Shown here in pieces: positions 1-8,462 of a stretch of 46,988 bases of DNA. The position numbers and the translations under genes are program-made. How positions within the stretch are numbered: position 1 is the first letter of the stretch; each line of letters begins with the position of its first letter. The DNA is from an uncultured Acidimicrobiaceae bacterium (GTDB lineage Bacteria > Actinomycetota > Acidimicrobiia > Spongiisociales > UBA5794), in the NCBI GenBank assembly GCA_947259365.1, contig CAMYMC010000033.1:1-46988 (forward strand), in the 5' to 3' direction. The notes under the pieces were generated by a model, which had not been told where the DNA came from, searched no databases, and saw nothing but the letters and a program-made list of their open reading frames with translations.

Positions 1-2451
1 GCGATCCCAGGCGGCCTCGAAGGCGCCACCGACGGCGACGTGAAGCGGGCCCTCGCTGCTCTCTTCGCCGACGACGCCCCGACTGCCGCCCTCCGGGGCA
101 CCCTCGGCGACCCGGTGCCCGAACTCGGCGAGATCGACGGAGAGGCCGCGCCGATCTGGCGGGCGCCGGCCTTCGTCGCCCAACTCCGCTACGACTTCGA
201 CAGCTTCCCGGCCGTCGCGAGCGAGCAGCAGCAACTCCTCGACGTCGAGGCCTGGCTCATCGAAGCTCAGACGACGCTGCGTGACGGGCAGCGGAGACTC
301 GCCGAGGGAGACCCCCTCAACATCTGGGGTGTCGCCATCGACTTCAACACCGCCTTCGAGCAGTCGTTCCAGGAAGGCGGCCCGTACATCTTCCTCGCGG
401 TGTCCCTTATCGTTCTCCTCGTCGGCGCCCTGCTCCGCTCCTATTGGGCGGCGGTGGTCGTCGCACTCGGGCTCAGCGTGACGATGCTGTTCTTCAACGG
501 CGTGGTGGCGATCGTCCAACTCGACACGTCTCCGCTGCTCCAACTCATCGTCCCCATCGCGATGATCAGCTTCGGCGTCGACTTCTTCATCCACGGTGCC
601 GGGAGGGTTCGCGAGGCCCAGGTCGAAGGAGCGAGCCGGGAACGCGCCTACCCGCTGGGTGCCAGCGCCGTGTTCGCCGCGTTGCTCCTCGCCGTCGTCA
701 CGTCGGGGGCGGCGTTCCTGTCGAATGCCGTCTCCGGCGTCGAAGCCATCACCGAATTCGGCATCGGGGCTGCCATCGCCCTCGGCCTGGCCTACATCTT
801 TCTCGGACTGCTCGCCCCGCGGGTGCTGATCGGCATCGAAGCGCGGATCGGACCGAGTCCGGCCGACGCCGGCCCGATGCGGATGGCGCCGTACAAGCTG
901 GCCTTCCTGCTCGTGGCCATCGTTGCCGGGACCACGGTGGCGATGACGGTCGTGTTCCCGACCGTTGGCGCTCCGCTGTTCCTCGTCTTCATGGGCCTCT
1001 TCGTCTACCTCCCCTACCTGTGGACGCGGCGGCGCAACCGGAAGGCCGCGGAGGCGGGCCGGTTGGTGACGGACGAGGTCAAAGGCGCCGGCCATGGCTT
1101 CCCGGCGGCGGGATCCGTCGTCCACTTCCTTGCGAGGTGGAGAGTCATCACGATTCCCGCCGTCGTCGTCATCGCCATCGTCGGGGTGGTCGTCGCGCTC
1201 CAGGTCAAGGAGGAGTTCGAGATCGTCGACTTCCTCCCCTCGGACACCGACACCGTCCAGAGCTTCGAGAAGATCGACGACTACTTCGCAGGCGACGCCG
1301 GAGGGCCGGGCTACATCTTCGTCGAAGGCGACCTGACGGCGCCGGCGACGCTCGCCGCCCTGGACGGGGCGGCCGGCGCCTTGCAGACGTCGGGTGCGCC
1401 GTTCCAGCTCGGGCTCGACGGGGATGTCGCCCTGTCGCTCAACGCCGTCTCGATCGCCCGCGCCGCGGTGGCATCACCTCCGGCGCTCGACCTCGTCGCC
1501 TCGACGACCGGGGTGGCCGTCACCGACGTTGACGCCGACGGGCTGCCGGACGACGGCGCCCAGACGCGGGCCGTCTACGAGACTGCGTTCACCCGCGGGA
1601 TCCCGAACGCCTCGGGTGCGCTCATCCTCCGGCCCGACATCATCCAGCGATTCCTGTACGTCGACGATGCCGCTCAGGCGACTCGGCTCGAGGTCCAGAT
1701 CGAATCCTTCACCGACGAGCAGATCGTCAAGGAGGGGTGGGCCGCCCTCGACGCCGTCGCCGCGGACCTCGAAGGAGGCATCGGGGACGTCGCCACCGTC
1801 GGCGTCTCCGGCGCCCCGATCACGAACAGCGACACGCTCGACGCGTTCGTCGACTCGATGCTCATCTCGCTCCCGATCGCCGTCGTGCTGGCGACGCTCA
1901 TCGCGGCGCTCGTCATGCGGTCGTTCCTGTACGCCCTCGCCGCCATCGTCCCGATCCTGCTGGTCGTGGCGTGGGTGTATGCCTACATGTTCCTCACCGA
2001 CGTCGCCATCAATCCGGTCACGGCGACGATCGCAGCGATCGCCATCGGCGTCGGCATCGACTTCGCCACGCATTTCACGATGCGCTTCCGTGAGGAGTTC
2101 GTCGGCGAGCCGAGCCGGTTCCCCGCGATGCGGAGGGCGGGGGAGGGCACCGGGGGGGCGCTGGCGCTGTCCGCCCTCACGTCGGTGATCGGCTTCTGGG
2201 CGCTCAGCCTCGCCCCGACCCCGATCTTCTCGACGTTCGGCCGGCTGACGGCGGTGATGATCATCTTCTCGCTCGCCGTTTCCTTGCTGGTGCTCCCCAG
2301 TCTCCTCCTCGTCGTCACGCCGTCGCGCAGTGGCGACGAGCGCGAGCAGCTCGAGCTCGAGATCACGAAGGGCGAGTTCGAATACGAGCCCCACGACCGC
2401 GCCACGGCCCGGCGGCGCGGGGGCACGGAGGCGGGATCGCCCGCCGGTTGA
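1..2451 (+). CDS. RND/MMPL-family exporter (HAE3-like), 5' end outside the window
   Basis: This is an inner-membrane transporter of the RND superfamily, probably proton driven and moving hydrophobic or lipid-like molecules; the substrate cannot be read from sequence. The frame is open to base 1, so the GTG at 40 is probably internal and the first membrane helix plus part of the first extracytoplasmic domain are missing. Counting from that GTG, membrane helices cluster at about 117-330 and 371-390, an extracytoplasmic loop follows at 390-610, and a second bundle lies at 615-770. The two halves carry the equivalent motifs FGVDFFIHGAGR and VGIDFATHFTMRFREE, as expected for the internal duplication of RND proteins. 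The tail is charged and cytoplasmic. The next gene is convergent and begins 9 bases downstream. The family is clear; the subfamily is an inference. Confidence 0.85.
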   Translation, partial: AIPGGLEGATDGDVKRALAALFADDAPTAALRGTLGDPVPELGEIDGEAAPIWRAPAFVAQLRYDFDSFPAVASEQQQLLDVEAWLIEAQTTLRDGQRRLAEGDPLNIWGVAIDFNTAFEQSFQEGGPYIFLAVSLIVLLVGALLRSYWAAVVVALGLSVTMLFFNGVVAIVQLDTSPLLQLIVPIAMISFGVDFFIHGAGRVREAQVEGASRERAYPLGASAVFAALLLAVVTSGAAFLSNAVSGVEAITEFGIGAAIALGLAYIFLGLLAPRVLIGIEARIGPSPADAGPMRMAPYKLAFLLVAIVAGTTVAMTVVFPTVGAPLFLVFMGLFVYLPYLWTRRRNRKAAEAGRLVTDEVKGAGHGFPAAGSVVHFLARWRVITIPAVVVIAIVGVVVALQVKEEFEIVDFLPSDTDTVQSFEKIDDYFAGDAGGPGYIFVEGDLTAPATLAALDGAAGALQTSGAPFQLGLDGDVALSLNAVSIARAAVASPPALDLVASTTGVAVTDVDADGLPDDGAQTRAVYETAFTRGIPNASGALILRPDIIQRFLYVDDAAQATRLEVQIESFTDEQIVKEGWAALDAVAADLEGGIGDVATVGVSGAPITNSDTLDAFVDSMLISLPIAVVLATLIAALVMRSFLYALAAIVPILLVVAWVYAYMFLTDVAINPVTATIAAIAIGVGIDFATHFTMRFREEFVGEPSRFPAMRRAGEGTGGALALSALTSVIGFWALSLAPTPIFSTFGRLTAVMIIFSLAVSLLVLPSLLLVVTPSRSGDEREQLELEITKGEFEYEPHDRATARRRGGTEAGSPAG

Positions 2452-2460
2452 GCGGAGGGC

Positions 2461-3171
2461 TCAATAGACGAGGGCGTGGAGCCGGCCGAGGTCGGGGGGC
2501 ATCGCCGTGCCCGCCCACTCCCAGTGCCACGCCTCCTCCTTGGGACGGCGGCACGCCGCCCAGGCGGGGTGGACCCATCCGTAGAGGTGGGCGTGGTCCT
2601 GCAACCAGCGGAACGTCTTGGAGCGACAGGTGAGGAGCCGCCGGCCCGAGGTGATGTCGATGGCTCGTCCCCAGCTGTGGTTCGAGCGGCCGGGGCGCGC
2701 CGTGGGAACCCGACACACTCGCTCTGTGACGTAGTCGACGGCCGTCGTCGTGAGCTCTTCGCCGTCCTCACCGACCGTCGTCACGGTGCGTTCGACGGCG
2801 ACCTTCTCCTCGGGGCAGTTGTACTCGTACGACGACTTCTGCGCCCGGAACGAGCGATAACACGACGCTGCCTCGATCCTGAGCCCGTCGTAGCGAGCGT
2901 GGACGACCATCAGCTCCCAAGCCTGGGCCGCCTCGCGCTCGAGGAGGCACGTCCGGCGGGTGCCACTGTCGGTTTCGACGAGCAGATCCTCGGGCACGTA
3001 CCCGTTGCGGTGGCCGTACTCGACGAGGTCCGCGGTGAGGGCGCGGTCACCCAGGGGCTCGCCGCGATCCGGGTACTCGGGCAGAGGGGGGGTACCGACG
3101 AGGGCGAAGACGAGGACCGCCGTCAGCAAGCGGACCGAACGAGGGTCTTCCCGGGAACGTCGCGTCGGCAC
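2461..3171 (-). CDS. Secreted D-alanyl-D-alanine carboxypeptidase, VanY/M15B type
   Basis: This is a predicted zinc carboxypeptidase that trims the terminal D-Ala of peptidoglycan stem peptides outside the cell. The 236-residue protein has a basic N-terminus and a hydrophobic stretch at about 14-27, a signal peptide or anchor. The M15 signature SNHSWGRAID gives His165 and Asp172, and EEAWHWEW gives Glu213 and His216: the three zinc ligands and the catalytic acid of the family are present. Cys74, Cys104, Cys119, Cys153, Cys182 and Cys207 could form disulfides. The start is a GTG. It lies downstream of leuS on the same strand with a 73-base gap that holds a hairpin, so it is probably transcribed separately. 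Confidence 0.82.
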   Translation of the reverse strand: MPTRRSREDPRSVRLLTAVLVFALVGTPPLPEYPDRGEPLGDRALTADLVEYGHRNGYVPEDLLVETDSGTRRTCLLEREAAQAWELMVVHARYDGLRIEAASCYRSFRAQKSSYEYNCPEEKVAVERTVTTVGEDGEELTTTAVDYVTERVCRVPTARPGRSNHSWGRAIDITSGRRLLTCRSKTFRWLQDHAHLYGWVHPAWAACRRPKEEAWHWEWAGTAMPPDLGRLHALVY

Positions 3172-3188
3172 GTCACCGTTATCGGTGG

Positions 3189-3231
3189 CAGCTCAACGGG
3201 TCATGAGCGGTTCGTCACCCGATGTGAGCTG
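3189..3231. terminator. Hairpin between leuS and the VanY-like gene
   Basis: Nested inverted repeats: CAGCTCA (3189-3195) pairs with TGAGCTG (3225-3231), and inside it CGGGT (3197-3201) pairs with ACCCG (3217-3221). The hairpin follows the leuS stop codon. There is no T-tract, so its action as a terminator is inferred from position and structure only. Confidence 0.4.
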
Positions 3232-3244
3232 AAGAAGGAGCGTC

Positions 3245-6007
3245 TCAGTCGACGACGATGTTGACGATCTTCGGGGGACGGGCGATGATCGTGCGAACCT
3301 CGCCGGCGTCGAGATAGGGCCGGACCCGCTCTGCTTCGAGCGCCGCCGCCTCCGCGTCCTCAGCCGAAATGCCGGCGGACACCTCGATCCTGTCCCGCAC
3401 CTTCCCGTTGACCTGGATCACCATCGTCACCGTGTCCTCGGCGGCGGCCACGGGATCAGCTACGGGCCAGGGCTCGAGATGGATCGAGGTCTCCCCGCCG
3501 AGGCGGTGCCACAGCTCTTCGGTGACGTGGGGCGCAATCGGAGCGAGGAGCAGCAACAGCGTCGCGATCGCCTCGTCCCAGGCCGCGGACGCGACGCCTC
3601 CGGTGCGCAAGGCCGCTTGCATGTCGTTGCGCAAGGTCATGAGGGCGGCCACCGCCGTGTTCCACTTGAAGGCGTCGAGGTCGGCGCCGACCTTCGAGAT
3701 CGTCTGGTGCACCCGTCGCCGCAGCGCCGCGGTCGCGGTCTCGTCGACGGCGGCCGGCTCGTAGCCGGCGGTACCCAGCTTCCACACGTCCTCGATGAAC
3801 CGGCGGGCGCCGAGGATGCCCCTCGAGTCCCACGGACCACCCTTTTCCCAGTCGAAGGCGAACATGAGGTAGGTGCGGACCGTGTCGGCACCGTACCGGG
3901 CCACGAACTCGTCGGGGTTGACGACGTTGCCTCGGGACTTCGACATCCGCTGGACGTCGAGGCGGTGGCGGAGCTGGCCGACGTCGTTCTCGCCGGGGAT
4001 CGTCGGGATGTCGATCGCCGCCGTTGCCGCGACCTCGACGGTCACCGTCCGGTCCGCCGCCGCCACCCGGAGGGTGCGTTCGGTGCGCTGGACGATCTCG
4101 CCGACGACGTCACCGCCGTCGGGCGACGCCGCCGGGTCGACACGCACGGAGGTGGCGACGAGGTGCTCGCCGACCCAGTTCCCGTTGGCGACGACGACGT
4201 CTCCGGAGCGCTCCTCACCCAGGATCTGGCCCTGGTTGCGGACCAGGAGCATGGGCTCGTCGAAGAGGCCGTCCGGGTCGCGGCCGTGGTCGCGCATCGC
4301 GGCGGCGGTGTTCTCGAACATCCCCAGGTCGCGCATCGCCTTCGTGAAGAAGCGCGTGTAGAGCAGGTGCATCGTGGCGTGCTCGGCCCCACCCGTGTAG
4401 GTGTCGACCGGCAGCCAGTAGGCGGCCTCCTCGGGATCGAAAGGGGCCGTGTCGTCGTCGGGAGACAGGTACCGAAACTGGTACCAGGACGAGCACATGA
4501 ACGTGTCCATGGTGTCGGTCTCCCGGCGCGCCGGGAGACCGTCCGAGTCGACCGTCTCGACGAACTCGGGGTGATCGATGAGCGGACTGCGCCCGGTCGG
4601 GGAGAACTCGACGTCCTCGGGCAACAGCACCGGCAGGTCCTCTTCGGGGACCGCTTCGATGGTGCCGTCCCGGCGGTAGACCATCGGGATCGGCGCCCCC
4701 CAGTACCGCTGCCGGGAGATGAGCCAGTCGCGCAGCCGGTAGTTGACGGCCTCCTCGCCAGCACTGTTGACCTCGAGCCAGTCGATCGCGGCCGCGACTG
4801 CCGGGTTCTTCCGTCCCTTCTCGGTGTTGGCGACGGTGCCGTCGATGGGACCGCTGTTGATCATCGTCCCCGGCCCGACGTAGGCCTCGACCATGTCGGC
4901 CCCGTCCGGCACCGGGGCGTCGGCGGGGGCGACGACACACACGACCTCGAGCCCGTAGGTGCGGGCGAACTCCAGGTCTCGCTGGTCGTGGGCGGGCACG
5001 GCCATGATCGCCCCGGTCCCGTACGTGGAGAGCACGTAGTCGGCGATCCAGATCGGGATCCGCTCTCCGTTGACCGGGTTGATCGCGGAGCCGCCGGTGA
5101 ACATGCCCGTCTTGTCGCGGTCCTCGTCCATCCGCTCGAGCTCGGTCCGCTGTGCCGCCTGGGCCCGGTAGGCGTCGACGGCCTCACGCCGATCGTCGGT
5201 GGTCACCGCGTCGACGAGCTCGTGCTCGGGGGCGAGGACCATGAACGTCGCTCCCCACAGCGTGTCGGGTCGGGTCGTGAACACCTCGATCGGCGCACCG
5301 GCGTCGGTGGCGAAGGTGACCCGGGCACCCTCCGAGCGGCCGATCCAGTTCGCTTGCATGACCTTGATCGGCTCCGGCCAGTCGGTGCCCGAGTAACCGA
5401 GGAGCTCGTCGGCGTACTTCGTCATCGCGAAGAACCACTGCGACATCTTCTTCTGGATCACCGGCTGATGGGTGCGCTCGTCCTTGCCGTCGATCACCTG
5501 CTCGTTGGCGAGCACCGTCTGCAGGCTTGGCGACCAGTTGACGAGCGCCTCGCCCTTGTACGCGATGCCGGCCTCGAAGAACCGCTTGAAGAACCACTCG
5601 GTCCACGTGTAGTACGAGGGGTCGCAGCTGACCGCCTCGCGCGCCCAGTCGAACATCGCCCCCATCGACCGGAGTTGGGCTCGCATCTGTTCGACGTTCT
5701 CGTTCGTCCAGGTGGCGGGGTGCACGTTGCGGGCGATCGCCGCGTTCTCGGCGGGGAGCCCGAAGGCGTCGAACCCCATCGGGAACAGCACGTTGTAGCC
5801 CTTCATCCGCATGAACCTGGCCCGGGCATCCGACGGCGTCATCGCGTACCAGTGCCCGATGTGGAGGTCGCCCGACGGGTACGGGAGCATCGTGAGCGCG
5901 TAGTGCTTCGGTCGGTCCCAGTCGACGACCGACCGGTAGATCCCCGATTCCTCCCAGCGCTGCTGCCAGCTGCGCTCCACCTCGCCGTGGTCGTATTCGC
6001 TGATCAC
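3245..6007 (-). CDS. leuS: Leucyl-tRNA synthetase
   Basis: Charges tRNA-Leu with leucine (class I aminoacyl-tRNA synthetase, cytoplasmic). Visible marks are the HIGH motif as HIGH at residues 49-52, editing-domain motifs TTRPDTLWGA and YGTGAIMAVPAHD, and the KMSKS loop as RMSKS. The C-terminus has the anticodon-binding helical region and the end VNGKVRDRIEV typical of LeuRS. At 920 residues it is longer than the usual 800-870; the excess is mostly just before RMSKS, where the leucine-specific domain appears to be about 100 residues. The start is GTG, with GAGG about 4 bases upstream and a TAGCAT -10-like hexamer 29 bases before it. It is divergent from the gene at 6106. Confidence 0.97.
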   Translation of the reverse strand: MISEYDHGEVERSWQQRWEESGIYRSVVDWDRPKHYALTMLPYPSGDLHIGHWYAMTPSDARARFMRMKGYNVLFPMGFDAFGLPAENAAIARNVHPATWTNENVEQMRAQLRSMGAMFDWAREAVSCDPSYYTWTEWFFKRFFEAGIAYKGEALVNWSPSLQTVLANEQVIDGKDERTHQPVIQKKMSQWFFAMTKYADELLGYSGTDWPEPIKVMQANWIGRSEGARVTFATDAGAPIEVFTTRPDTLWGATFMVLAPEHELVDAVTTDDRREAVDAYRAQAAQRTELERMDEDRDKTGMFTGGSAINPVNGERIPIWIADYVLSTYGTGAIMAVPAHDQRDLEFARTYGLEVVCVVAPADAPVPDGADMVEAYVGPGTMINSGPIDGTVANTEKGRKNPAVAAAIDWLEVNSAGEEAVNYRLRDWLISRQRYWGAPIPMVYRRDGTIEAVPEEDLPVLLPEDVEFSPTGRSPLIDHPEFVETVDSDGLPARRETDTMDTFMCSSWYQFRYLSPDDDTAPFDPEEAAYWLPVDTYTGGAEHATMHLLYTRFFTKAMRDLGMFENTAAAMRDHGRDPDGLFDEPMLLVRNQGQILGEERSGDVVVANGNWVGEHLVATSVRVDPAASPDGGDVVGEIVQRTERTLRVAAADRTVTVEVAATAAIDIPTIPGENDVGQLRHRLDVQRMSKSRGNVVNPDEFVARYGADTVRTYLMFAFDWEKGGPWDSRGILGARRFIEDVWKLGTAGYEPAAVDETATAALRRRVHQTISKVGADLDAFKWNTAVAALMTLRNDMQAALRTGGVASAAWDEAIATLLLLLAPIAPHVTEELWHRLGGETSIHLEPWPVADPVAAAEDTVTMVIQVNGKVRDRIEVSAGISAEDAEAAALEAERVRPYLDAGEVRTIIARPPKIVNIVVD

Positions 6008-6036
6008 GTCGCCTCGATCCCGCTCACGAGCGCGCC

Positions 6037-6042
6037 ATGCTA
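6037..6042 (-). promoter_or_regulatory. Candidate -10 element of leuS
   Basis: TAGCAT on the minus strand, 29 bases upstream of the leuS GTG, would give a short leader carrying the GAGG ribosome-binding site. No convincing -35 is seen. Confidence 0.35.
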
Positions 6043-6091
6043 CGCAGGCGGGGCGCGACCCCGGCGCGATCCCGCCGTGCCGGCGCCGGTG

Positions 6092-6097
6092 TACCCT
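6092..6097 (+). promoter_or_regulatory. Candidate -10 element for a leaderless transcript
   Basis: TACCCT ends 8 bases before the ATG at 6106, with no Shine-Dalgarno sequence between them. This is the TANNNT-plus-short-gap arrangement of actinobacterial leaderless mRNAs, and the same arrangement recurs before holA, hrcA, recO and dnaG. Confidence 0.45.
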
Positions 6098-6105
6098 CGC
6101 CGCCG

Positions 6106-6549
6106 ATGGCCGGAGACAGCTTCATGGCCCGCGACGCCCTCGTCGCCGGGGGAATCGACCTGGAGACGCTCCGGGCCGTGTTGCCGCGGGTCGATCCGGC
6201 GCACGTCACGGTGTCCGTGGCGCCGCGCTGGTTCCGCGCCCTGTGGGGGAAGCGAATCGCCGCGGTCTGCATGGCGTGGGGGATCTACGTCCGTCCCGAG
6301 GTCATGGCCCGGCACCGTGGCGGCGCCGACCCCGCCCGGGTGGCCCACCTCATGGTGCACGAGCTCACACACCTCGAGCAGTGGCGTCGTCTCGGTGGGC
6401 TCCGCCACGCGTTGCAGTACGTCGGTGACTACCTGCGGTTGCGTGTCGCCGGGCGCCGGCACTGGGAGGCGTACCGCGCCGTCCGGCTCGAGGTCGAAGC
6501 CCGCCAGACGGCCCGTCTCGTGACGTCCATCGGGAGCCGTCACGAGTGA
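6106..6549 (+). CDS. Small zinc-metallopeptidase-like protein (HExxH)
   Basis: A 147-residue cytoplasmic protein of unknown role. It contains VHELTHLEQW at about 84-93, a classic HExxH zinc-binding helix followed by a Gln/Trp, and a downstream EAYRAVRLEVEA segment that could supply the third ligand. This resembles DUF4157-like or SprT-like minimal metallopeptidases. The ATG at 6106 is preferred to an in-frame ATG at 6037 because a TACCCT -10 lies just before it and the upstream residues are low-complexity Arg/Ala. The stop overlaps the next start by 4 bases (GTGA), so it is probably co-translated with the CPBP protease. Function beyond metal binding is inference. Confidence 0.65.
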   Translation: MAGDSFMARDALVAGGIDLETLRAVLPRVDPAHVTVSVAPRWFRALWGKRIAAVCMAWGIYVRPEVMARHRGGADPARVAHLMVHELTHLEQWRRLGGLRHALQYVGDYLRLRVAGRRHWEAYRAVRLEVEARQTARLVTSIGSRHE

Positions 6550-7334
6550 GTGAGCAGGTCGCCGTCGACCGCGACGGGTACCTCCCCGAATCGCAGTGGA
6601 ACCTCTGGCACGTGTTCGCCGTGTTCCTCGGCGGCCTGGTCGGAGCCGTGCTCGGCGGTGCCCTCGTCGCGGTCTCGGGCCGCGACGTCACCGACCCGGT
6701 CGGGGTGTTCGGGATCGTCTTCCCCGCCCAAGTCCTCGGTTCCATGGCGGCCGCCTGGTATCTCTCACGGGAGCGGGGGACCGGTGACTGGGGCAAGGAC
6801 TTCGGGCTCAGGCTCCAGGCCCGTCACGTCTGGGGGCTCGCCGCCGGGGTCGGGCTCCAGCTCGCCGCCCTGATCCTGACCGGGATCACGATCATCGTGC
6901 TCGGTGGCGACACGGCGCCCAACCAGGAGGTCGCCGAGATCGCCGAGGGCTCGACCGGCGGCGCGCTCGTCCTCGCCTTTCTGGCGACGGTCCTGCTCGC
7001 TCCCCTCGTCGAGGAGGTCATCTACCGCGGGATGCTGCTGTCCCGGCTGCGGCGTTCGATGGGGCGCCACGGTGCCGTGCTGGCGGCCGCAGCGGTGTTC
7101 GCCGTCGTCCACCTTCTCGACCCCGGCACGCTCTTGCTCCAGCCGGGGCTGTTCCTCATCGGGGCCGTCCTGGGCTACGCCGCGCTCCGCAGTGGGGACC
7201 TCTCGCTGCCGCTCTTCCTCCACGCCGGCGTCAATCTCACGGGCTTCGTGCTCCAGCAGTACGCCGACGAGCTGGCGCGCTGGGCGGAGGACCTGGAGGG
7301 GACCCTTGGGGTCATCCGCGTCCTCACCGGCTGA
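6546..7334 (+). CDS. CPBP/CAAX-type intramembrane metalloprotease
   Basis: A 262-residue integral membrane protein with about seven hydrophobic segments. The CPBP (Rce1-like) motifs are present in order: LVEEVIYRG with Glu156-Glu157 and Arg161, VVHLLDP with His189, and LFLHAGVNL with His226 and Asn230. These line the metal site in this family. The GTG start overlaps the stop of the preceding metallopeptidase-like gene by 4 bases, so two putative metalloproteases form a coupled pair. In bacteria such proteins act in peptide maturation, bacteriocin self-immunity or membrane protein turnover; nothing here selects among these. Confidence 0.82.
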   Translation: MSEQVAVDRDGYLPESQWNLWHVFAVFLGGLVGAVLGGALVAVSGRDVTDPVGVFGIVFPAQVLGSMAAAWYLSRERGTGDWGKDFGLRLQARHVWGLAAGVGLQLAALILTGITIIVLGGDTAPNQEVAEIAEGSTGGALVLAFLATVLLAPLVEEVIYRGMLLSRLRRSMGRHGAVLAAAAVFAVVHLLDPGTLLLQPGLFLIGAVLGYAALRSGDLSLPLFLHAGVNLTGFVLQQYADELARWAEDLEGTLGVIRVLTG

Positions 7335-7373
7335 CGAGCACGCCGCCGCCCTGACCGCATAGGTCGCTCTCGA

Positions 7374-7396
7374 GCCGGACGTACGGAGAATCCGGC
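7374..7396. terminator. Inverted repeat between convergent genes
   Basis: GCCGGA (7374-7379) pairs with TCCGGC (7391-7396) between the stops of the CPBP gene and the convergent SLH gene. There is no T-tract. The role is inferred from position. Confidence 0.3.
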
Positions 7397-7416
7397 CGAT
7401 GGTGTTCCCAGCTGAT

Positions 7417-8286
7417 CTACTTCGTGGCCATACCCCATTCCGTCTCGACACCGGGCACCTTCCCGCCCGCATCGAGGACGATGAGATTCGGCGGGGCCGT
7501 GACCGCCCAGGTCCCCCTCACGCTTGGGAACGCTCCCGTTGCGGTGTATCCGAGGACGGCTCCCTCTGCGTGCGCCTGGCCGGTGAGCGCGTTGCTCGCA
7601 GGGTCGAGAAGGGTCGGAGTGCCCATGTTGACGTTCGACCCCTCGTATGCGCAGAAGTAACCCCAAACTGCCTGGCCCACACCTGGGCATTCGGGCGTGA
7701 ACGGGTCACCCTCCGCGAGGTATTGGGTCTTTGAGAGCTTGATGTCGGCTGCAAGCGGCGGGAAGAACGTTATCGCCGCCACACCTGGTTCCCCGGCACC
7801 CCCCGCGGCAGCGGCAAACACCCCCGACAGGGTTGTCAGTGGCGGGATCGTCGAGCCGTAGCGGAGGAAGCTCGCCGAGTCGTATCCATCTAACTGATCG
7901 GAGTCAGCCGCTTTGTCGGCCTCGCCCAAGAAGTCGGCGGACTCAAAGCCGTCGAGGGTATCGGAGTCTCCGGCGGCGGTTGCGTTGTCGGCGGTGGCTG
8001 CGTGGTCGGCGTTCGACACCCGGCCGTCCTCAGCGCCGAGGTACTGGGCGAAGCGGCGCATGAACGCCGCCATCTGTTCGCGGGTGACGTCACTCCCGGG
8101 GCAGAACAAGGTGTTGTCTGGTGGGTTGCACCCTTTGGTGACGCCAGCCTCTGCCAGCCATTCGATATCGGCCTCGAACACCGAGGTGTCGTCGTCGGTG
8201 AAGGCTCCGCCGACGGCGGTGGCGATTGCCGGATGGAGCAGCGCAACAGCGAGGGCGAAGAGTGAGAACGGAAGCAAGCGACGCAT
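7417..8286 (-). CDS. Secreted protein with an N-terminal SLH domain
   Basis: A 289-residue exported protein with a signal peptide at 1-24 (basic, hydrophobic, then ATA). It is followed by one S-layer-homology module at about 27-80, seen as FTDDD..., DIEWLAEAGVTKGCNPP, FCPG and VTREQMAAFMRRF. This form is very common in Acidimicrobiia, where it probably tethers proteins to the cell surface. The middle contains a degenerate repeat, DTLDGFESADFL and DQLDGYDSASFL, linked by Ala/Asp-rich heptad-like sequence. The C-terminal 150 residues match no family I can name. A good GAAGGAGG precedes the ATG. The surface role is inference. Confidence 0.75.
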   Translation of the reverse strand: MRRLLPFSLFALAVALLHPAIATAVGGAFTDDDTSVFEADIEWLAEAGVTKGCNPPDNTLFCPGSDVTREQMAAFMRRFAQYLGAEDGRVSNADHAATADNATAAGDSDTLDGFESADFLGEADKAADSDQLDGYDSASFLRYGSTIPPLTTLSGVFAAAAGGAGEPGVAAITFFPPLAADIKLSKTQYLAEGDPFTPECPGVGQAVWGYFCAYEGSNVNMGTPTLLDPASNALTGQAHAEGAVLGYTATGAFPSVRGTWAVTAPPNLIVLDAGGKVPGVETEWGMATK

Positions 8287-8462
8287 GTGACCCTCCTTCG
8301 GATCCCCGTCCCATCGTGGTCGCAGTGTCTCCGAGCAGGCGTTTCCGGGCTAGAGCAGGAGGACCGTATCGACCCGTTTTTCGGCATGATGAAGGCGGCG
8401 ATGCGGGTGTCCCGCTGGGTCAGCTGCTCAGCGCCTGCCACTGACGCGCACGCCGCCGCCCC

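Noticed and set aside
3479..6523. Open frame of over 1,000 codons antisense to leuS
   Set aside because: High-GC third-position effect; the composition is Arg/Val/Gly-rich with no motif, and leuS on the other strand is unambiguous.
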